Assembly (NCBI GenBank): GCA_964030785.1
Contig: OZ034975.1
Span: 16,347,642 to 16,411,641 of the forward strand
Length of the DNA: 64,000 nucleotides
Direction: 5' to 3'
From: Siderastrea siderea
Taxonomy: Eukaryota > Cnidaria > Anthozoa > Scleractinia > Rhizangiidae
Positions 1-12,234 of this stretch are shown here, one piece after another. How positions within the stretch are numbered: the stretch's first letter is position 1; each line of letters opens with the position of its first letter. Below the pieces are notes generated by a model, which did not search any database, was not told where the DNA came from, and was given only the letters and a program-made list of their open reading frames with translations. A program made the position numbers and the translations under genes.

Positions 1-2280
1 AACAACTGACCAGAAATTGACGGCAAAGGAAATGGAAGTACCTGAAAGTGACTGTAATTCTGAACTGACTCTTTAAAACCTATAAGAAGAATCTCGGTCC
101 GTCGTCGGCCAAAGGCCGCCATCTTTACACAAGCTTGTACGTTTACCGCCTGGCACTCTGGGTAAACACAAGAAAACAACCGAAAATTTTTTACGAAGAG
201 AGGGAACTCTCTCCGACAATTCGCCGAGTTCTAAACGGTGCCTTTAGATTTTACGTTTGGTATAGTGTAGATAGCCTGTGATTTTCTCTAGAAGTTGCAG
301 TCAATGTTATTTGACATCTTCCAAATTGGCTCCGAAGATGGCTGCCACCTTGGATTTTGCACAAAGTGAGAAATTATGAAAAACGGCGAAAATCGAAACC
401 TTTTCATGCTAGGCAATTAAATACTGTGTTGATTTTTGCCTGAAAAACTGTATTTTATTCAAAAAGGGCTTGATCACAGCGTACTTATGATGGCATATCA
501 CGGAGGTTTCTATTCATAAAGGGTCAGAGTACTTGTAGTTCATTTAGCTCTCTTTATCTGTACTGAGTTCAAGAAAAAAGCTATGGCAGCCGTTTTAAGA
601 AATGTACGGCTGAGTTTGAAACCTTAAGAAGCGCCAAAGAACTTAAATCCTAGGTTATAGTATTCTAATTCCTGTCAGTGAATGTCTCTGAAAAGTGAAC
701 ATTATTAGACGGTGTAATTTAGATGGAGTATTTTTTTGTTCAGGAATGTGGTGGTGAAATGTAATTGCGTGTTAGTTGTGTTGTGAAAGTCGAACGCGCC
801 CGTTTGTTGTTGAGTTGTCTAGTCTCATTGATTAACGACAATATCGGTGTTTGTTTATTACAGTTCTATTTGTGCGGCGTTTAATTTTATGTATCGTCTT
901 TAAAGTAAGGATACACAGTTCGAATTATGATTTGTGCCTTAGTATAATTGTTGCATGGTGTTAGAATGTTTATGCTACCTTGAGTTTCGTACAATGCAGA
1001 ATTCCATTTTCACTCACTTCAGCAAGTTCAGACATTGCACCAAATAAGAATATTATGCAATCAAAACCACAAATCGAACGTTTACTAACACAAGCGCGAC
1101 CAATTATTTTCCCTAAGCTATACCCGCCGGAGAATGAGTCGATGTTGCCATATGACGTAGGAAACGGTGGCCATTTTGGATTCACCACCTCCGAAATGCA
1201 CGAAATTGACGAAAAAGGCGCGGATTTTGCGATTTAAAAACTAAATGCAAGATTATTATAAGTGTAGCAGTGTCGCGAACATAAGATGACGCGAAAAATA
1301 AGTGACTGTCATTATGTCCTGAATTTATTACCAGTAAAACATTTACAAAAGGAAATTTTAGCGGAACTGCTTTGCGGCCGAAGGCCGCGGAGTAGAGCCC
1401 CATACTCATACTAAGAGGCATGCTGTTTTTTTATGATCATGGCAAGCGGAATGGCTCGTGGGTGCGTGCCCCGTACGTCCGTACGTACGTCCTTCACATT
1501 TCATGACATTCTTACATGAGACAATTTTCGCCCAGCTTCTAGCCAATGGTGTGCTAGTAATTGCGTAAGTCTTTTGACGCGTGTTGCACAAGCGACTCGC
1601 GTGGTGATAAAATAACTCGTGAAAGCAATGGATAATTTTACAGTAAAATGGTATCCAACAGCCATAACATGATGAAAAACAGGATTCTACATTCCAGGAT
1701 GTAAGGTTAGAGCAAAAGCAAGCGTATAAGTCGAGCAGAAAAGTACTAATCTGTTAACAAATAATTCTGACCTAAAGCATGACCTTTGTATTTTAAAATG
1801 AATGAAGCGAATCCGGTTTACCAAACAGAATTTAAAAGAACATAGCTTTCCAATTGGCAGTTGTAAAACAGAATCAAAGTTATTCACAATAAACAGATTG
1901 AATTTACGACAAAATGTGTGCAATTTTGTGCAATAATCTGTAAACAAAACCAAAAGGGAATTTCTGGTGGTTTCGAAGCGAACACGCGTCTCCAATTACA
2001 AAAGACAAAGCGACAAGTAAAATAACAGCAATCAAAACAAATGAAAAATGCCCATAAAAGATTGAATGAATTTGCCTAGCGAACTTAAAGCAAAAGCACA
2101 GATAGATAAACTAGATTTGATTGAATCACGAAATAGAATTATAACTCCATGTTTATACTAAAATAATACGCTTAAGAGACTAAAATTATACAGTATTTAA
2201 CGAGGTCAAGTACCTAGGTTAATAATAGTAAACAAGAAATTCTGAAGAATTTATAGGCGGCCGATGGTAGCCAGGTAGAT
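1..2280. other. No gene recognised; dispersed repeat
   Basis: All reading frames here are short and lack recognisable motifs. Bases 330-475 (containing TTTTCATGCTAGGC) resemble 41020-41190 and, less clearly, part of 11030-11240 in the opposite orientation, so they belong to a dispersed repeat. Around 1370-1510 there is a GC-rich palindromic patch (GCGGCCGAAGGCCGC) followed by CGTA/CGTC repeats, similar in style to 6060-6200. Confidence 0.5.
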
Positions 2281-2870
2281 ATGGAGTTCCGCTTTTAGGC
2301 TTGGCTAAATCTATATATTAAACTATACTGAGGCAATTTCTGTTACGCCAATTCCTGCAATGTGCTTGGTCGAAATGTACAGCTTCTTCACCAGCGCCGC
2401 GAGAGAAAGGTTCATATTTTGAAAGGATGGGAGAAAGCGGGAATAAAAGACGCGGTAACAGGGACGACGCTTTGCCGCCTGTTGATCCATATCACAACAT
2501 TTACACAAATGATCCATCAGACTTGAATAGCACAAGAAGTTAAATGGCATCATTTTTCTTTAAAGACCTTAAGCACCTTTCACTGTATGATGGAGAAGGA
2601 TGATGATGAATATTGACTCGAGATCGACCCTGTAGAACATAACTACAAGAAGATAACTACTATATTAAACGTGAACAGCTTCTGAGAACTGTTTTGTTGA
2701 TACTGTCGAGGTAACAAGGTCGTCGTGTTTTTGTTAGTGTTGATGTTTTTGAATGAAGTCGTTTTGCCTAAATTCAAGAAATGTTAAATCGCATTGTAGA
2801 AAATAACGAAACTTGGTAAAATCGCGAAATTCAAGTGATTTTGGTTTTTTTGATACCTGCTCAAGTCTTT

Positions 2871-4363
2871 TCAAAGAAGATCAAAGAAAGCTTCGTAAAA
2901 TTCTTTTGTAAATCCGTCTCCCTGTGGCGTTTCATTATCAGCGAGGCTGCTTGATGAGTCTTTAAGCTCTTTGTAGATCAAGTCTTGATCGAAGTGTCCT
3001 TGTTCTTCCTTGCTTAATTGGGGGATATTAAACCCTTCCATAAAGTCTTCAAAGGGTAATTTTTGTTGCGATGTTCGTGTTTCATCAATCTTTGAAGTGT
3101 ACATGTTAGCATAAAGCTTACAATCTCTTTGTTTATTAGTGTGGGATTTGATGTAATCTCGTCTTTTTCCAGCCTTAACTCGCAAACGTTTTTTTTAATG
3201 CGATTTTTCCAACTTGAAGAAATATTTTGTTGGTTTTTCGCCTTTTTCTATCCATTTCATTTTTGACCAGAACGTGGCCTCATGTGCCCTTAATTCATGT
3301 ATGCCTTTTAACTCTAATCTTTGGCGGCCTCGTACCTATCTAAGATTTCTTTATCTAAAATGTTGCTGCTGCAAATTTTATTGTCAGGATCTTGTAGCCT
3401 AGTTTGAAGAGTGATTTCTATATCTTTAATTTTTCTCCTTTTTTGTTTCGAATATTTTATAGTCTTAAAGCGCAGTTCCATTTTCAATAGTTCCCATAAT
3501 AGTTGTTTATCTGTTACTTCCGAGTATTTTTCGACAATTTGCCGGTAACAGAACATGATAATAAGCTCTTTGTAGTTCTCATCTTCTAACAGGGTATTGT
3601 TGAATTTACACAAACCCGGTCCATTTTTGAATTCACTTTTAATTTCGATCCTTAGAAAAACTGATTTATGGTCAGGTGCTACTGATGTGCGAATCTCCGC
3701 TTTAAAAACATCGAAAGAGATCGGGCGAGACACAAGGAAAAAATCAAGTCTTGATTTTATCTTTAAAGTTTTTGACATATAAGGAACCGAATTGGTACTT
3801 GGGTGTAATTGTCGATACATATCAGTAAGATTACGTTCATCTATAAGGTGAATAACAGCGTTTCTATACGTTGTTGCTTTCCGTGGTTCACCACCTTGTT
3901 TATCAATTCGATTCGGCGTTAGGTTCCAGTCGCCAACGATGATAACCCTTGAAGCATCTGTTTTTGATATGATATATTCACTCACCGTTTTGATGAAATT
4001 ATCTTGGTACCGACAGTCATTTGGCGCATAAATATTTACGATGAGAAACTATTCCTCTTCAACTTTAATTTTTGCAATTACAAATCTCCCCTGAGGGTCC
4101 GATTCGATAGTGCGAAAGTGGAATGTTGAAACGGGATTTAATAGGATACAGGCTCCTCTCGAGTGTGCAGTTCCACATAAATAAATTATGTGTCCATCCC
4201 ATTCCGAAGACCATACCTTTTCATAATTTGTCAAAGAATATGTTTCTTGAAAACAGTAGGTTGTTGCTTTTTGTGACTTCAAATAGGAAAAAATACGCTC
4301 TTCTTTTATTTTGATGCGAAGTCTTCTCATATTCAGAGGAAGCAGTTTTAATTTACGCGACAT
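2871..4363 (-). pseudogene. L1-like LINE ORF2, 5' half (endonuclease to start of RT)
   Basis: The minus strand reads as the first part of a non-LTR retrotransposon ORF2. From 4363 down, the protein opens with an apurinic-endonuclease fold (MSRKLKLLPLNMRRLR, CFQETYS, WSSEWDG), continues after an in-frame TAG at 4049-4051 with IVNIYAPND, VGDWNLTPN and SRLDFFLVS, and reaches APDHKSVFL. After a frameshift near 3314 it shows KWIEKGEKPTKYFFKLE, then another stop near 3195, then the pre-RT linker (PQGDGFTKEFYEAFFDLL). It stops there, so the polymerase palm and the 3' part are missing. LINE copies are usually truncated at the 5' end; this one keeps the 5' half. Family assignment rests on the characteristic linker and endonuclease motifs. 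The copy is dead. Confidence 0.82.
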
Positions 4364-4554
4364 TTGTTATGCAATAAGTTGTTACCAATGCAGATTTCTC
4401 TTTATCGCGGGGTTAGCTGTATATTTCACATCCCGAACGATGCTTACGTTGATAAGAATCCAGATTGAGTCATCGTCAAGAACTAGCTCTTTAGTAACTA
4501 GCTCTTTTGAATGAATACAAGCAGTTTTCCGCGTACAGAAAACCCTTCCTTTAC

Positions 4555-4555
<1 letters not shown>

Positions 4556-4599
<44 letters not shown>

Positions 4600-4601
4600 T
4601 A
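4556..4601. repeat. (AAT)n microsatellite
   Basis: About 15 uninterrupted AAT units directly upstream of the inverted-repeat copy at 4597-4632. Confidence 0.95.
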
Positions 4602-4639
4602 TAGATTTAGCCATGCCTAAAAGCGGAGCCTCCAAGGAA

Positions 4640-5935
4640 TAAACTGGTGCTCGTTTCTCAAAAACAGTCCTGAAACTTTTCGCTCTGAAATATATTTCGG
4701 GGCTTTCTTTGGCTCGTTCCCTTTCGAAAAGTGTTTCTCAAAAGGCCCGAAAGTGTTCCGAATTGTCCTCCAAGATTTTGACGATCTGTTCTGTAAATCC
4801 AAGCTCGAAAGGTCATTCTAGAGGCTGAGCACAGCTTAATTTTTTTTTCGGGCATCAAACTGAACACATATTTTTACTCAGGAGCAGTCTTGCTTGGTTT
4901 TTTAAATGTTTCCATATCCTGTCATTAACTGTCAAGGTTTGTCAAATCTCCTTGGATTATTGGCTGTTGGCTTGAATGAACTTGAAACGGCGCTCATGTA
5001 CAACAACAAAATAAAACTTGTTCTGCAGTAAATGGGTTATCTTCATCGCGTTAACGTTCGGATGTTCAGTTAACAAATAGCATGAACTGCCCCTATTAGT
5101 CTGGTCAAAATTTATACCATCAAGATTGAAAACGAGCAAACACCAAACACGCTTTAAATTATGGCGTAAGTTTTGCGGATGCGAAGTAAGCCCATTTAAA
5201 GTTAGGCGCTTTGAGGAAGGCAAAAAAACTTGTTTTTCGGAAGCTTTTCGGATAAAATAGTCTTAAACCGACAACTGCTTCGCTTACTATTGAAAAGTTC
5301 TAGGACAAGAAAATCGACAATTGCACAAACCGATCTGACAGTTAAAATTGAAAGCAATTATTCGCCGTAAATGATGCTTGTGCAGTTGCCTTGCGACTGT
5401 GCTTTGACCTACTGTTATGAATAAACAAACACAAAATAATAAACAGAGAAATCATTTTTGAAAAAGTTTATTCGAAAACCCGTAAATTTATACTTAAATG
5501 CAATTCGCATTACATTTCGAGCATGGCAAAATATTCTAAGACTACATCTGTCACAAATCTGAGCTCGTTTTCTAATAATTTTTTGAAGTCAAAAGTAAAT
5601 GACACATTTCTAATGACATAAATTCAATTTCAAAATGTAATTTCTTTGACCGTAATAAATACTCAAAATCATGCACCTTAAACCATTTAAAAACTTCACT
5701 TACTCGGTTGTGTTTCAGAACAAGGCAAGCTCTCCGTCGTGAAGAAAACAAAGCGATGAGGTCCTTTGAAGGCAGCTTTCGTAACTTGAAGTTTTCGCCT
5801 ACTACCAGTATTCTTTTGAACTTTTTCTTTCCATTTATAGGTATTAAATGTTTTTTTTTCTCAAGTTTAAAACTACAGTACCGTCGAACAATCGTGTTGC
5901 TAAATAAACTTAAGCTTTTTAAAGAAACCTCTTTT
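4640..5935. other. No gene recognised
   Basis: Reading frames on both strands overlap one another and carry no recognisable motif. The longest (5572-6024, minus) is low-complexity and overlaps the repeat at 5936. I see no splice-bounded exon here. Confidence 0.4.
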
Positions 5936-6202
5936 TCAAAAGCGACGATGGTCATGCGATTTCCCGCCAAGAAAAACGCCGGTTGCCGCGCGATTTCCCG
6001 CCAAGAAAAGATGGCATTCTCCACTCCCGGTCAGGTTGCCTTGGGACTTCCCTCCCCCTCCCCCAGAGTCTGTACGGACGGACGGACGGACGGATGGACG
6101 GACGTACGCTGACGTCACAACCAAAATTTTTCGCATCGATACATTACCAAATTTCCTTAGCAATGGAGCTCCGCTGGCGGGCTTTGCCCGCAGGCTCCGC
6201 TC
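5936..6202. repeat. GC-rich dispersed repeat with GGAC tract
   Basis: Contains a direct duplication of GCGATTTCCCGCCAAGAAAA separated by about 35 bases, a (GGAC)n tract near 6075-6105, and a short inverted motif (GGAGCTCCGCTGGCGG / CCCGCAGGCTCCGC) at 6165-6200. Similar GC-rich palindromic and CGTAC motifs occur at 1370-1510. Probably a dispersed non-autonomous element; ends not defined. Confidence 0.5.

Positions 6203-6243
<41 letters not shown>
6203..6243. repeat. (AAT)n microsatellite
   Basis: Uninterrupted AAT units directly after the GC-rich repeat. The frame translates to poly-Asn and is not coding. Confidence 0.95.
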
Positions 6244-6245
<2 letters not shown>

Positions 6246-7143
6246 TAACTTTATTTTACGAGGGTAACACTTTACAGTTAAGAACTAATGAACCTGTGGC
6301 CCTCCTCCTTAGGACCATTTCTCTATCAGTATACTGGCTTATTGCCTTCATTATAATATTAACACACCAACAAATCTCCAAAGCTAAAAAGAAAATCTGA
6401 ATGTATGCGAACCCTTTTCTGACTCATTTAAGCTTATATCCTTCACAAACAATAATAATAATAATGATGTGGTGTAAGGAAGACGAAATTACTATGGGAT
6501 TAAATGTCCTGAAGATCATCTTCTTCATAAATCCTATCGGGACTACCTTCTGGTGAGGTTTTAATATACACTTTCCTATCCAATGTCCAGCAAATGGTTA
6601 TCATTCCGTCTTTACGCATATCGTTTGCCTTCACTATTTTTGGGCTAAAACTCGTTAAATTTTCATTAATAAACATGCGACCGCCTTCAGTGCGAGTGGC
6701 CGCCGAACAGTCCTTGGTAATAAATTACCTACACGGACGTTTTTAAGTTTAGCTCTTGACTTGTACGATCTAGTTTTAACCTTACGAATTACAAATTTCA
6801 CTATAAAAGGTCTAATACCTTTCTCTGATCCTTTCCTGTTTAGATGATGCGAAATTTCAATATCTTCCTGACACACTGGAACCTCGAGCATTTCAGCAAC
6901 TTTTGAAACTGCTTCCTCGGTCGAGTTGTAGGCACTTTCTGGTATTCTGCATATTTCTACGAAGCTTCTTTCAAGTGTACTGCTCGAGCAGTTGTCCTGC
7001 ACCGTTCCAAAGCGGCTCTCTGATTGGTCCGCTTTGTTCCGCCTTGAGCATTTCCGTACGGGATTGTACCGAGCCAATCACATCACAGGTTTGACCATAT
7101 ACCTGCCTATCTACGGATAAAAGAGTGACTACCCTACCTTCTT

Positions 7144-7396
7144 TGGCTGTACCGACAGTAACGAGTGTACCGTGTGTACCGGCTGTACCGACTGTACTGA
7201 TTGTACCGAGTGTACCGAGTGTACCGGCTGTACCGACTGTACTGATTGTACCGAGTGTACCGGCTGTGCCGGCTGTACCCAGTGTACCGGCTGTACCGGC
7301 TGTACCGAGTGTACCGAGTGTACCGGCTGTACCGGCTGTACCGAGTGTACCGGCCGTACCGGCTGTACCGAGTGTACCGAGTGTACCGGCTGTACT
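7144..7396. repeat. 9-bp minisatellite (TGTACCGAG/TGTACCGGC)
   Basis: About 28 tandem units of a 9-mer, TGTACCG followed by AG, GC or AC. Because the unit length is a multiple of three and contains few stop triplets, several frames stay open and translate to VPS/VPA or GTL/GTA tripeptide repeats; these are not evidence of a protein. Confidence 0.93.
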
Positions 7397-7935
7397 TCTG
7401 ACCTCGATTTGCCAATTAGAACTGACTGTCATTTTTATGACAGACTTGGTATAATGAAGTAACATGGACACCAAAAGTTCATCTTCCACAGAGCTTCCGA
7501 ACCCTTTGAAATTATTGTCTAGAGTATCAGCAAGTATCATCCTCTTGTTGTCACACTTTTGCAACTTTGGAAATTTAATAATTCTCTACCATTTAATATA
7601 AAAATATAGTTCAGGCACTAGTTCTCTCTAAGTTATGTGGACATCTGGAGTGCGATTTTCAATTCTCCCGAAAACATTTATGCCATCCCAAACTTATCTT
7701 TGTATGAACTCTTTCTTGGCAAAAATCTAAAAAAAAGTGCCATTTTAGAGGACTTAAGAGGACTTATCAAACTGGAGGGATTTCCTTATCGGCTTTACAG
7801 TGAGGAAACAGTTTTTACGGCCTTCATTTTCTGCATCAGCCACTGGAGCTCCATAACCATTTGCACCACCAAATTTAGTACAGCTACAACAGAATGTTCT
7901 CCACCCAGTCACACACTTCGCTCATTACCAGAATG

Positions 7936-8090
7936 CGCGGTACACCCGGTACATTCGGTACACTAGTTGCACTCGGTACTCTCGGTAAACTCGGCACGGC
8001 TGGTACACTCGGTACAGCCGGTACACTCGGTACACTCGGTACGGCCGGTACACTCGGTACACTCGGTACACTCAGTATAGCCGGTAGAAC
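7936..8090. repeat. 9-bp minisatellite, inverted copy
   Basis: About 17 units of GGTACACTC with variants, the reverse complement of the 7144-7396 array. The pair forms the arms of the foldback-like element. Confidence 0.92.
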
Positions 8091-9099
8091 CAAAAAGTTA
8101 AACTGGCACGATCCTTTGTTGTGGTTTAGGTCTTCTCGTTCTTAAGGAATACGTCAGCCCTGCACCGATTCAAAGCGGCTCTGTGATTGGCCAGTTAGCT
8201 AGAAAAAGACACTATCTTTATAAAATGATGCGGTATATCAAGAAAGGGGACCTAACAGTAAGAGTTGGTTTACTACTAAAACAAACAAGTCCGCTTGTAA
8301 GCGAATAATCAGTGACACATATATCACATCATTCTATGAAAAAAACTTCTATTGTTTTCGCTAACTAGCCAATCAAAGAGCCGTTTTGGATCGGTGCAGG
8401 GCTGCCCTGCTCGAGGTCGTTATTTAGGCTCCACAATTCTACGATTTCTTCAGCTTGGTCATTGGTATTCTTTCGAGCCTGCTTCCAGTTCTTTACTCAA
8501 TTTTTTGTTGAGACTCATTGTCTTCTCGACTAGGTTCTTCACGTCGCTCAGTTCTCTCTTTTGTGACTCAAAAGCATTTTTCAGCTCAGCTAACTCAGCG
8601 GCTAAATTGCTGTTTTTTGAGAGGATGATAGAGGTTGTAGATTGGACATCAGTGAGCATCTTTCTAATTTCTGACAGGCTTGGTTCCTGGGAACTGCGAT
8701 ACTTTGCTTTTTTTTTTTTTTGCGCACTGTTCTTGTCACCAGAGCTAAACGCTATGCAGGTATCAAAACATAGTTAAAGGCGAACAATTACATTGAACAT
8801 TTTGAATTTTGCGAAGGATTTTAGCTTCCCTCAAAACACGTGCCCTCCCGGACCACGTCACGCATGTTCATGAAGATATCGACGGTTCCTTATTTCGAAA
8901 ACAACAGCTTTCATTTGAACGAACACAAATCCAATGTATAAGTTGTAGTTCAATTTTAGCAAATTTTTATCCGCGTGGCGAGAAGATATGTAAAATTTCA
9001 AAATTTTGACGTTTAGTTTGCTTTGGGGGCAATTCTTGACGGGCAATCGGTGTGTGTTATCCTTAGTTCGAAATTAGTTAGAAATTAGAAGCATTCAAG

Positions 9100-9405
9100 T
9101 TGTTCTTTGGTTCGAAAAAAAATTATCATCCGAACTTTATTTTTACACGCTTCATTGCCAAACACAGAATTATTCGGTGAATGCCAGCGTGAAGTCGGTC
9201 ATGCAGAAAAGCTCGCCCCTGTTTCTGATTGGCGTTTGCATTGAGAGTTAACTTAATTGGAATAACTGAAAATCAGTGGGGGGAGATGAGCAAATGAAGG
9301 TCTTTATAGCAGGTGTTCCCTCGTCCCTAGCCCAAGTCCCCCATTTTTCTTCCCCGTTTTCGCTCCCCTACGCCTTCCCCGCTTACACCTGCTACACAGG
9401 CTACT
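9100..9405. repeat. Dispersed repeat, copy 1
   Basis: Bases from about 9100 to 9345 match 35910-36115 in the same orientation (shared TCATGCAGAAAAG, CTGTTTCTGATTGG, GGTGTTCCCTCGTCCCTAG). The 3' part contains the 'CCTCGTCCCTAG ... CCCCATTTTT' segment also seen in the GC-rich repeats at 32230-32310. Non-coding. Confidence 0.8.
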
Positions 9406-9420
9406 GTATCTGCGCCTTTT

Positions 9421-10212
9421 AAGAAAGGATTAGACAACAAACGTGAGTGTTCTATGGGATATAGTGTGCTGAAGAAAGATAGAAGGCTTTCTATCTTGCG
9501 AGGGTGTCTAACCGTCTTAGAGCATGGTCAAACCCAGGAAGAATTTCGTGCAGATTGTATTTTTGCATTTTAATTTTGTAGTTCGCACCTTGGTTGTATT
9601 TTGTTTACGATAATTGCCCTGCTTACACGTGGCTATGCGTTACAATATTTTTTTTTAATCTTTTACATAGTTTTTCGCAGTCAGTGCGTTTAAGGCATGA
9701 GCTATTACACAGAAGTCGATGAGCTTGAGGCAGTAATTACAACACAAGAATTGCTTGCTTCTGAAATCGCGGCTGATATTTCCGACTACTTGAACATGTG
9801 CCAGATGGAAGCCCACAGACAAAGTTAAGAAGCTCGATGTCAGCTATGCAACATCGCTATCGTCTTTGTTGGTTTTTATCAATTTAATTACAAATATTCG
9901 CAGAGATACGGTGGTTTCATTAGTAGGTTCTACTTAGTCGTAAGTACGCTTTATACAGAGCATACTAATGATGCTTTTAAACAAAGGAAAACAAAGCCTC
10001 ATTAACATGTTCTATGGGAAAGAGCATGCTTATGTCTATATAGAACGTAAACTGCTAATGGATGCAGAAATTCCCTGCGAATACTCATGTTACCCCACAG
10101 TTTCCTTGTGCTTCAAAGCTCCCTTCTCTTTACATAATTTCAGACAGCTTATAGAATATAGAGCATTGAAATGCTGAACAATGATTGGCCGAGTGAGTGT
10201 GACCATGTTCAA
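9421..10212. mobile_element. Hairpin-rich non-autonomous element, diverged copy
   Basis: Shares structure and sequence with 44715-45727: a start containing TTAGACAA...GTGTTCTATGGGATATAGTG, an internal TCTAACCGTCTTAGA, a middle with TATTCGCAGAGA and CATTAGTAG, and an end containing GTGACCATGTTC. Several internal hairpins (for example around 9960-10060). The reading frame 9968-10177 has a homologue in the other copy but sits inside these hairpins and I do not treat it as a gene. The 5' hairpin is shorter here than in the second copy. Confidence 0.7.
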
Positions 10213-11330
10213 AGGTGGTATACGTAATTTAAATTTGGCGATAATGTCACGCGACCTGTTTTAAAAATTGACTGTTTCCGTTAACACATGGACACAATTA
10301 CAAGGCGGATTGATGAAGCCCCTTAACTTTGAGTCATAGAAGAAGGAAGAAACACGATGAATATCAGACATCTTTCAGTTCCCAATTTTTTAGTAAAGAT
10401 TTCAACCGTTATAAGTCATTTTCTAGCTAGCTACGTGACAAGTGAAAAAGTTCTACCTCAAAACGCTAGAATGTACACTGGGTACATTTTGTCGAATCTA
10501 GACATTTAGGGCAGTGAAAAAAAGCTAAGACTTCAACCAAATGCAACAATGTGAAGGTTAATTCAACCTTCCTCCCCAGGAGCTTAGTTGGCGATCGCCT
10601 TTCGATAAGTAGTCACGTAAATATACAGAAAATGCAATTTTATAAAACGCAGGGCATTAACTACTGTATCGTAAAATACTGAAAATGTGAGGGCTGTGGG
10701 AGAATTGAGAGGTTTAATTATAGCAACTATGGTTTGGTTTGAAGTTCTTACGGGTTTTCATCTTTGCAATATGTGCAATATGCTTTTATTGCAATTTTGA
10801 AAAAAATAAAAATGTTAAGCATCGGACGTACAAGGGGTAGGGTGGCAGCCCCCCCCCCCCCCATCCCGCCACCCATAAGGTTTTTCTTAAATTTTTCTAA
10901 GATGATCTGTCATCAGCCCCTACCATTTTCAGTAGCTGCATGCACATCCCTTAGACACATTTTGACACAAGTTTGGTGAGAATCGGTTACTGCGGTTACG
11001 AGATGAGACGTGATAAGTAGCAGGTGGTCAAGCCATTTTGAGTAAAAAATGTTTTTTTTTTTACCTTTTTGTTAAAAGCGCAAAATGTTGACAAAAAGAG
11101 GTAAAGTGCTTATTTGTGTCATATTCTACATGCCTAGCATCAAAAAATGTTAATTTCCTCCCTTTTTTGATAATTTCTAATTTTGGCTAAAATCCAAGAC
11201 TGCGGCCAAGATGGCCGCTATCGATGGCCACCATCTTGGGTGATGTCACAGGCTCCCAGCAGCGCTGCAACAGATAATATACACCTCATCATGTAGAGCA
11301 AATCACAGGCTACTAACTAAAACACTAACA
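10213..11330. other. No gene; poly-C tract and dispersed repeat
   Basis: No convincing reading frame. A C-run lies at 10850-10862. Bases 11030-11240 contain motifs such as CCAAGATGGCCGC and CTAGCAT, resembling the dispersed repeat at 330-475 and 41020-41190 in opposite orientation. Confidence 0.45.
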
Positions 11331-12234
11331 CTAAATGGCCGGCAGTTAAAATTTCCAGAGGATTTTGACGGAAAGGTTTCTCTATACGTTCTAGTATTAT
11401 TCGATATTTGTTTAGACTTGCCAAACGATTCAGAAAAGTACTTTGATTTGTCGAAGACGAATTTTCGAGCTTGTGCACACTATGAAATCACGATGCTCAC
11501 AACAATATTTGTGGTTTGGCCCGCTAGCCAGAAATCCCCACAGAATTTGAACGGAAATTCTCATGCAAACCTCGACGTTTCTTTGGGATAACCTAACGAT
11601 TAATATTCAAAAACATAAATTGTTTTAGCTTTTTTGTTTGTTTTTTTTCTCAGTTAACGACCTTTTCCAAACTTGAGCATACTGCAAAGTCGCTAACGGA
11701 ACCGAGCTGTAAAGCTATCATAAAGTGACACATGTCACAGTTACGTGCCGGGCATTTAGCTTATGTTACAGGAAACGTGTGCGCAGAGATTTGAAAGTCA
11801 TTTTTCAAATTTTTTAACTAGAATTTTATTAATAATGGCGAAAAGAAAAAAAAAACGTTTTTGTTGATGAATCTAAAAATTCTCTAAGCAGCCAAAATTG
11901 TGGACTCGCTGGGCATTTAGCTTCGTAACTGTGCCCGGCTGCCGGGTATGCAGTCACTTTGCCGAACATAAGTTAAATAACCAGCACGCTGGTTTCGGAC
12001 ATTTAGCCCTACCTGAGTTAAAGACAACGCTAATAATAAGCTTCCTATCTTTGTATGGTGTTGGCAAAAGATTGTCAACATTCTGAGAGAGTTTCTGACT
12101 AGCGGGCCAAACCACAAACACGAATATAGCGATTTTATAGTATGCACACGGAAAATTCGTCAATTGCACAACCAAAATACTTCCCGCTTGGCAATTCTAA
12201 ATCCCTTGAAAATTTTGGATTGCCGGACATTTAG
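11331..12234. mobile_element. TIR element with long imperfect inverted ends
   Basis: The left end (CTAAATGGCCGGCAGT) is the inverse of the right end (ATTGCCGGACATTTAG), and the match recurs at 11495-11530 versus 12085-12125 (GTTTGGCCCGCTAG). The arms are about 200 bp with gaps. The GGCATTTAGCTT motif also occurs internally at 11752 and 11914. No transposase is present. The element abuts the next MITE at 12234. Confidence 0.6.

Larger units (their letters stand above)
2281..4632. repeat. Inverted repeat pair flanking a LINE fragment
   Basis: Bases 2281-2318 and 4597-4632 are inverted copies of one another (core TAGATTTAGCC then GCCTAAAAGCGGA). They enclose the L1-like ORF2 fragment and an AAT microsatellite. 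They may be ends of one composite element or two opposed copies of a dispersed repeat; no target duplication was identified. Confidence 0.5.
6989..8407. mobile_element. Foldback-like non-autonomous DNA element
   Basis: This 1419-bp insertion interrupts the L1 ORF1. Both sides carry TGCTCGAG (6981-6988 and 8408-8415; 9 bp if the preceding C is counted), a target duplication. The ends are inverted repeats containing CCTGCACCG and CGGCTCT(C/T)TGATTGG. Inside each arm is a 9-bp minisatellite in opposite orientation (7144-7396 and 7936-8090), so the strand could fold into a long hairpin. A third copy of the terminal motif at 8157-8195 forms an inverted pair with the right end, suggesting a nested or duplicated arm. 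The 8-bp duplication fits hAT; 9 bp with tandem repeats in the arms fits Foldback-type elements. No transposase is encoded. Confidence 0.72.
6509..8770 (-). pseudogene. L1-like LINE ORF1, split by an insertion
   Basis: Minus-strand remains of an L1-type ORF1 (RNA-binding chaperone). The 5' part (8770-8416) gives a lysine-rich start with a frameshift in an A-run, then QEPSLSEIRKMLTDVQS and a coiled coil (8659-8459: NLAAELAELKNAFESQK), ending after a frameshift in LNNDLEQ. The 3' part (6980-6509) resumes with VEICRIPESAYNSTEE, a domain with EVPVCQEDIEISHHLNR and IRPFIVKFVIRKVK, then MRKDGMITICWTLDRKVY and a stop near 6509. Between the halves lies the foldback-like element 6989-8407; the break falls inside the codons for the DLEQ motif. 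The ORF2 that should follow downstream is absent here. Family call rests on the coiled coil followed by the RRM/CTD-like block typical of L1 ORF1. Confidence 0.8.

Noticed and set aside
7125..7564. Long open frames with VPA/GTL repeats on both strands
   Set aside because: They arise from a 9-bp minisatellite with almost no stop triplets and lie inside a non-autonomous element.
9968..10177. 69-residue frame with a homologue at 45515-45706
   Set aside because: Both are inside copies of the same hairpin-rich repeat; similarity reflects repeat homology, with different indels and no motif.
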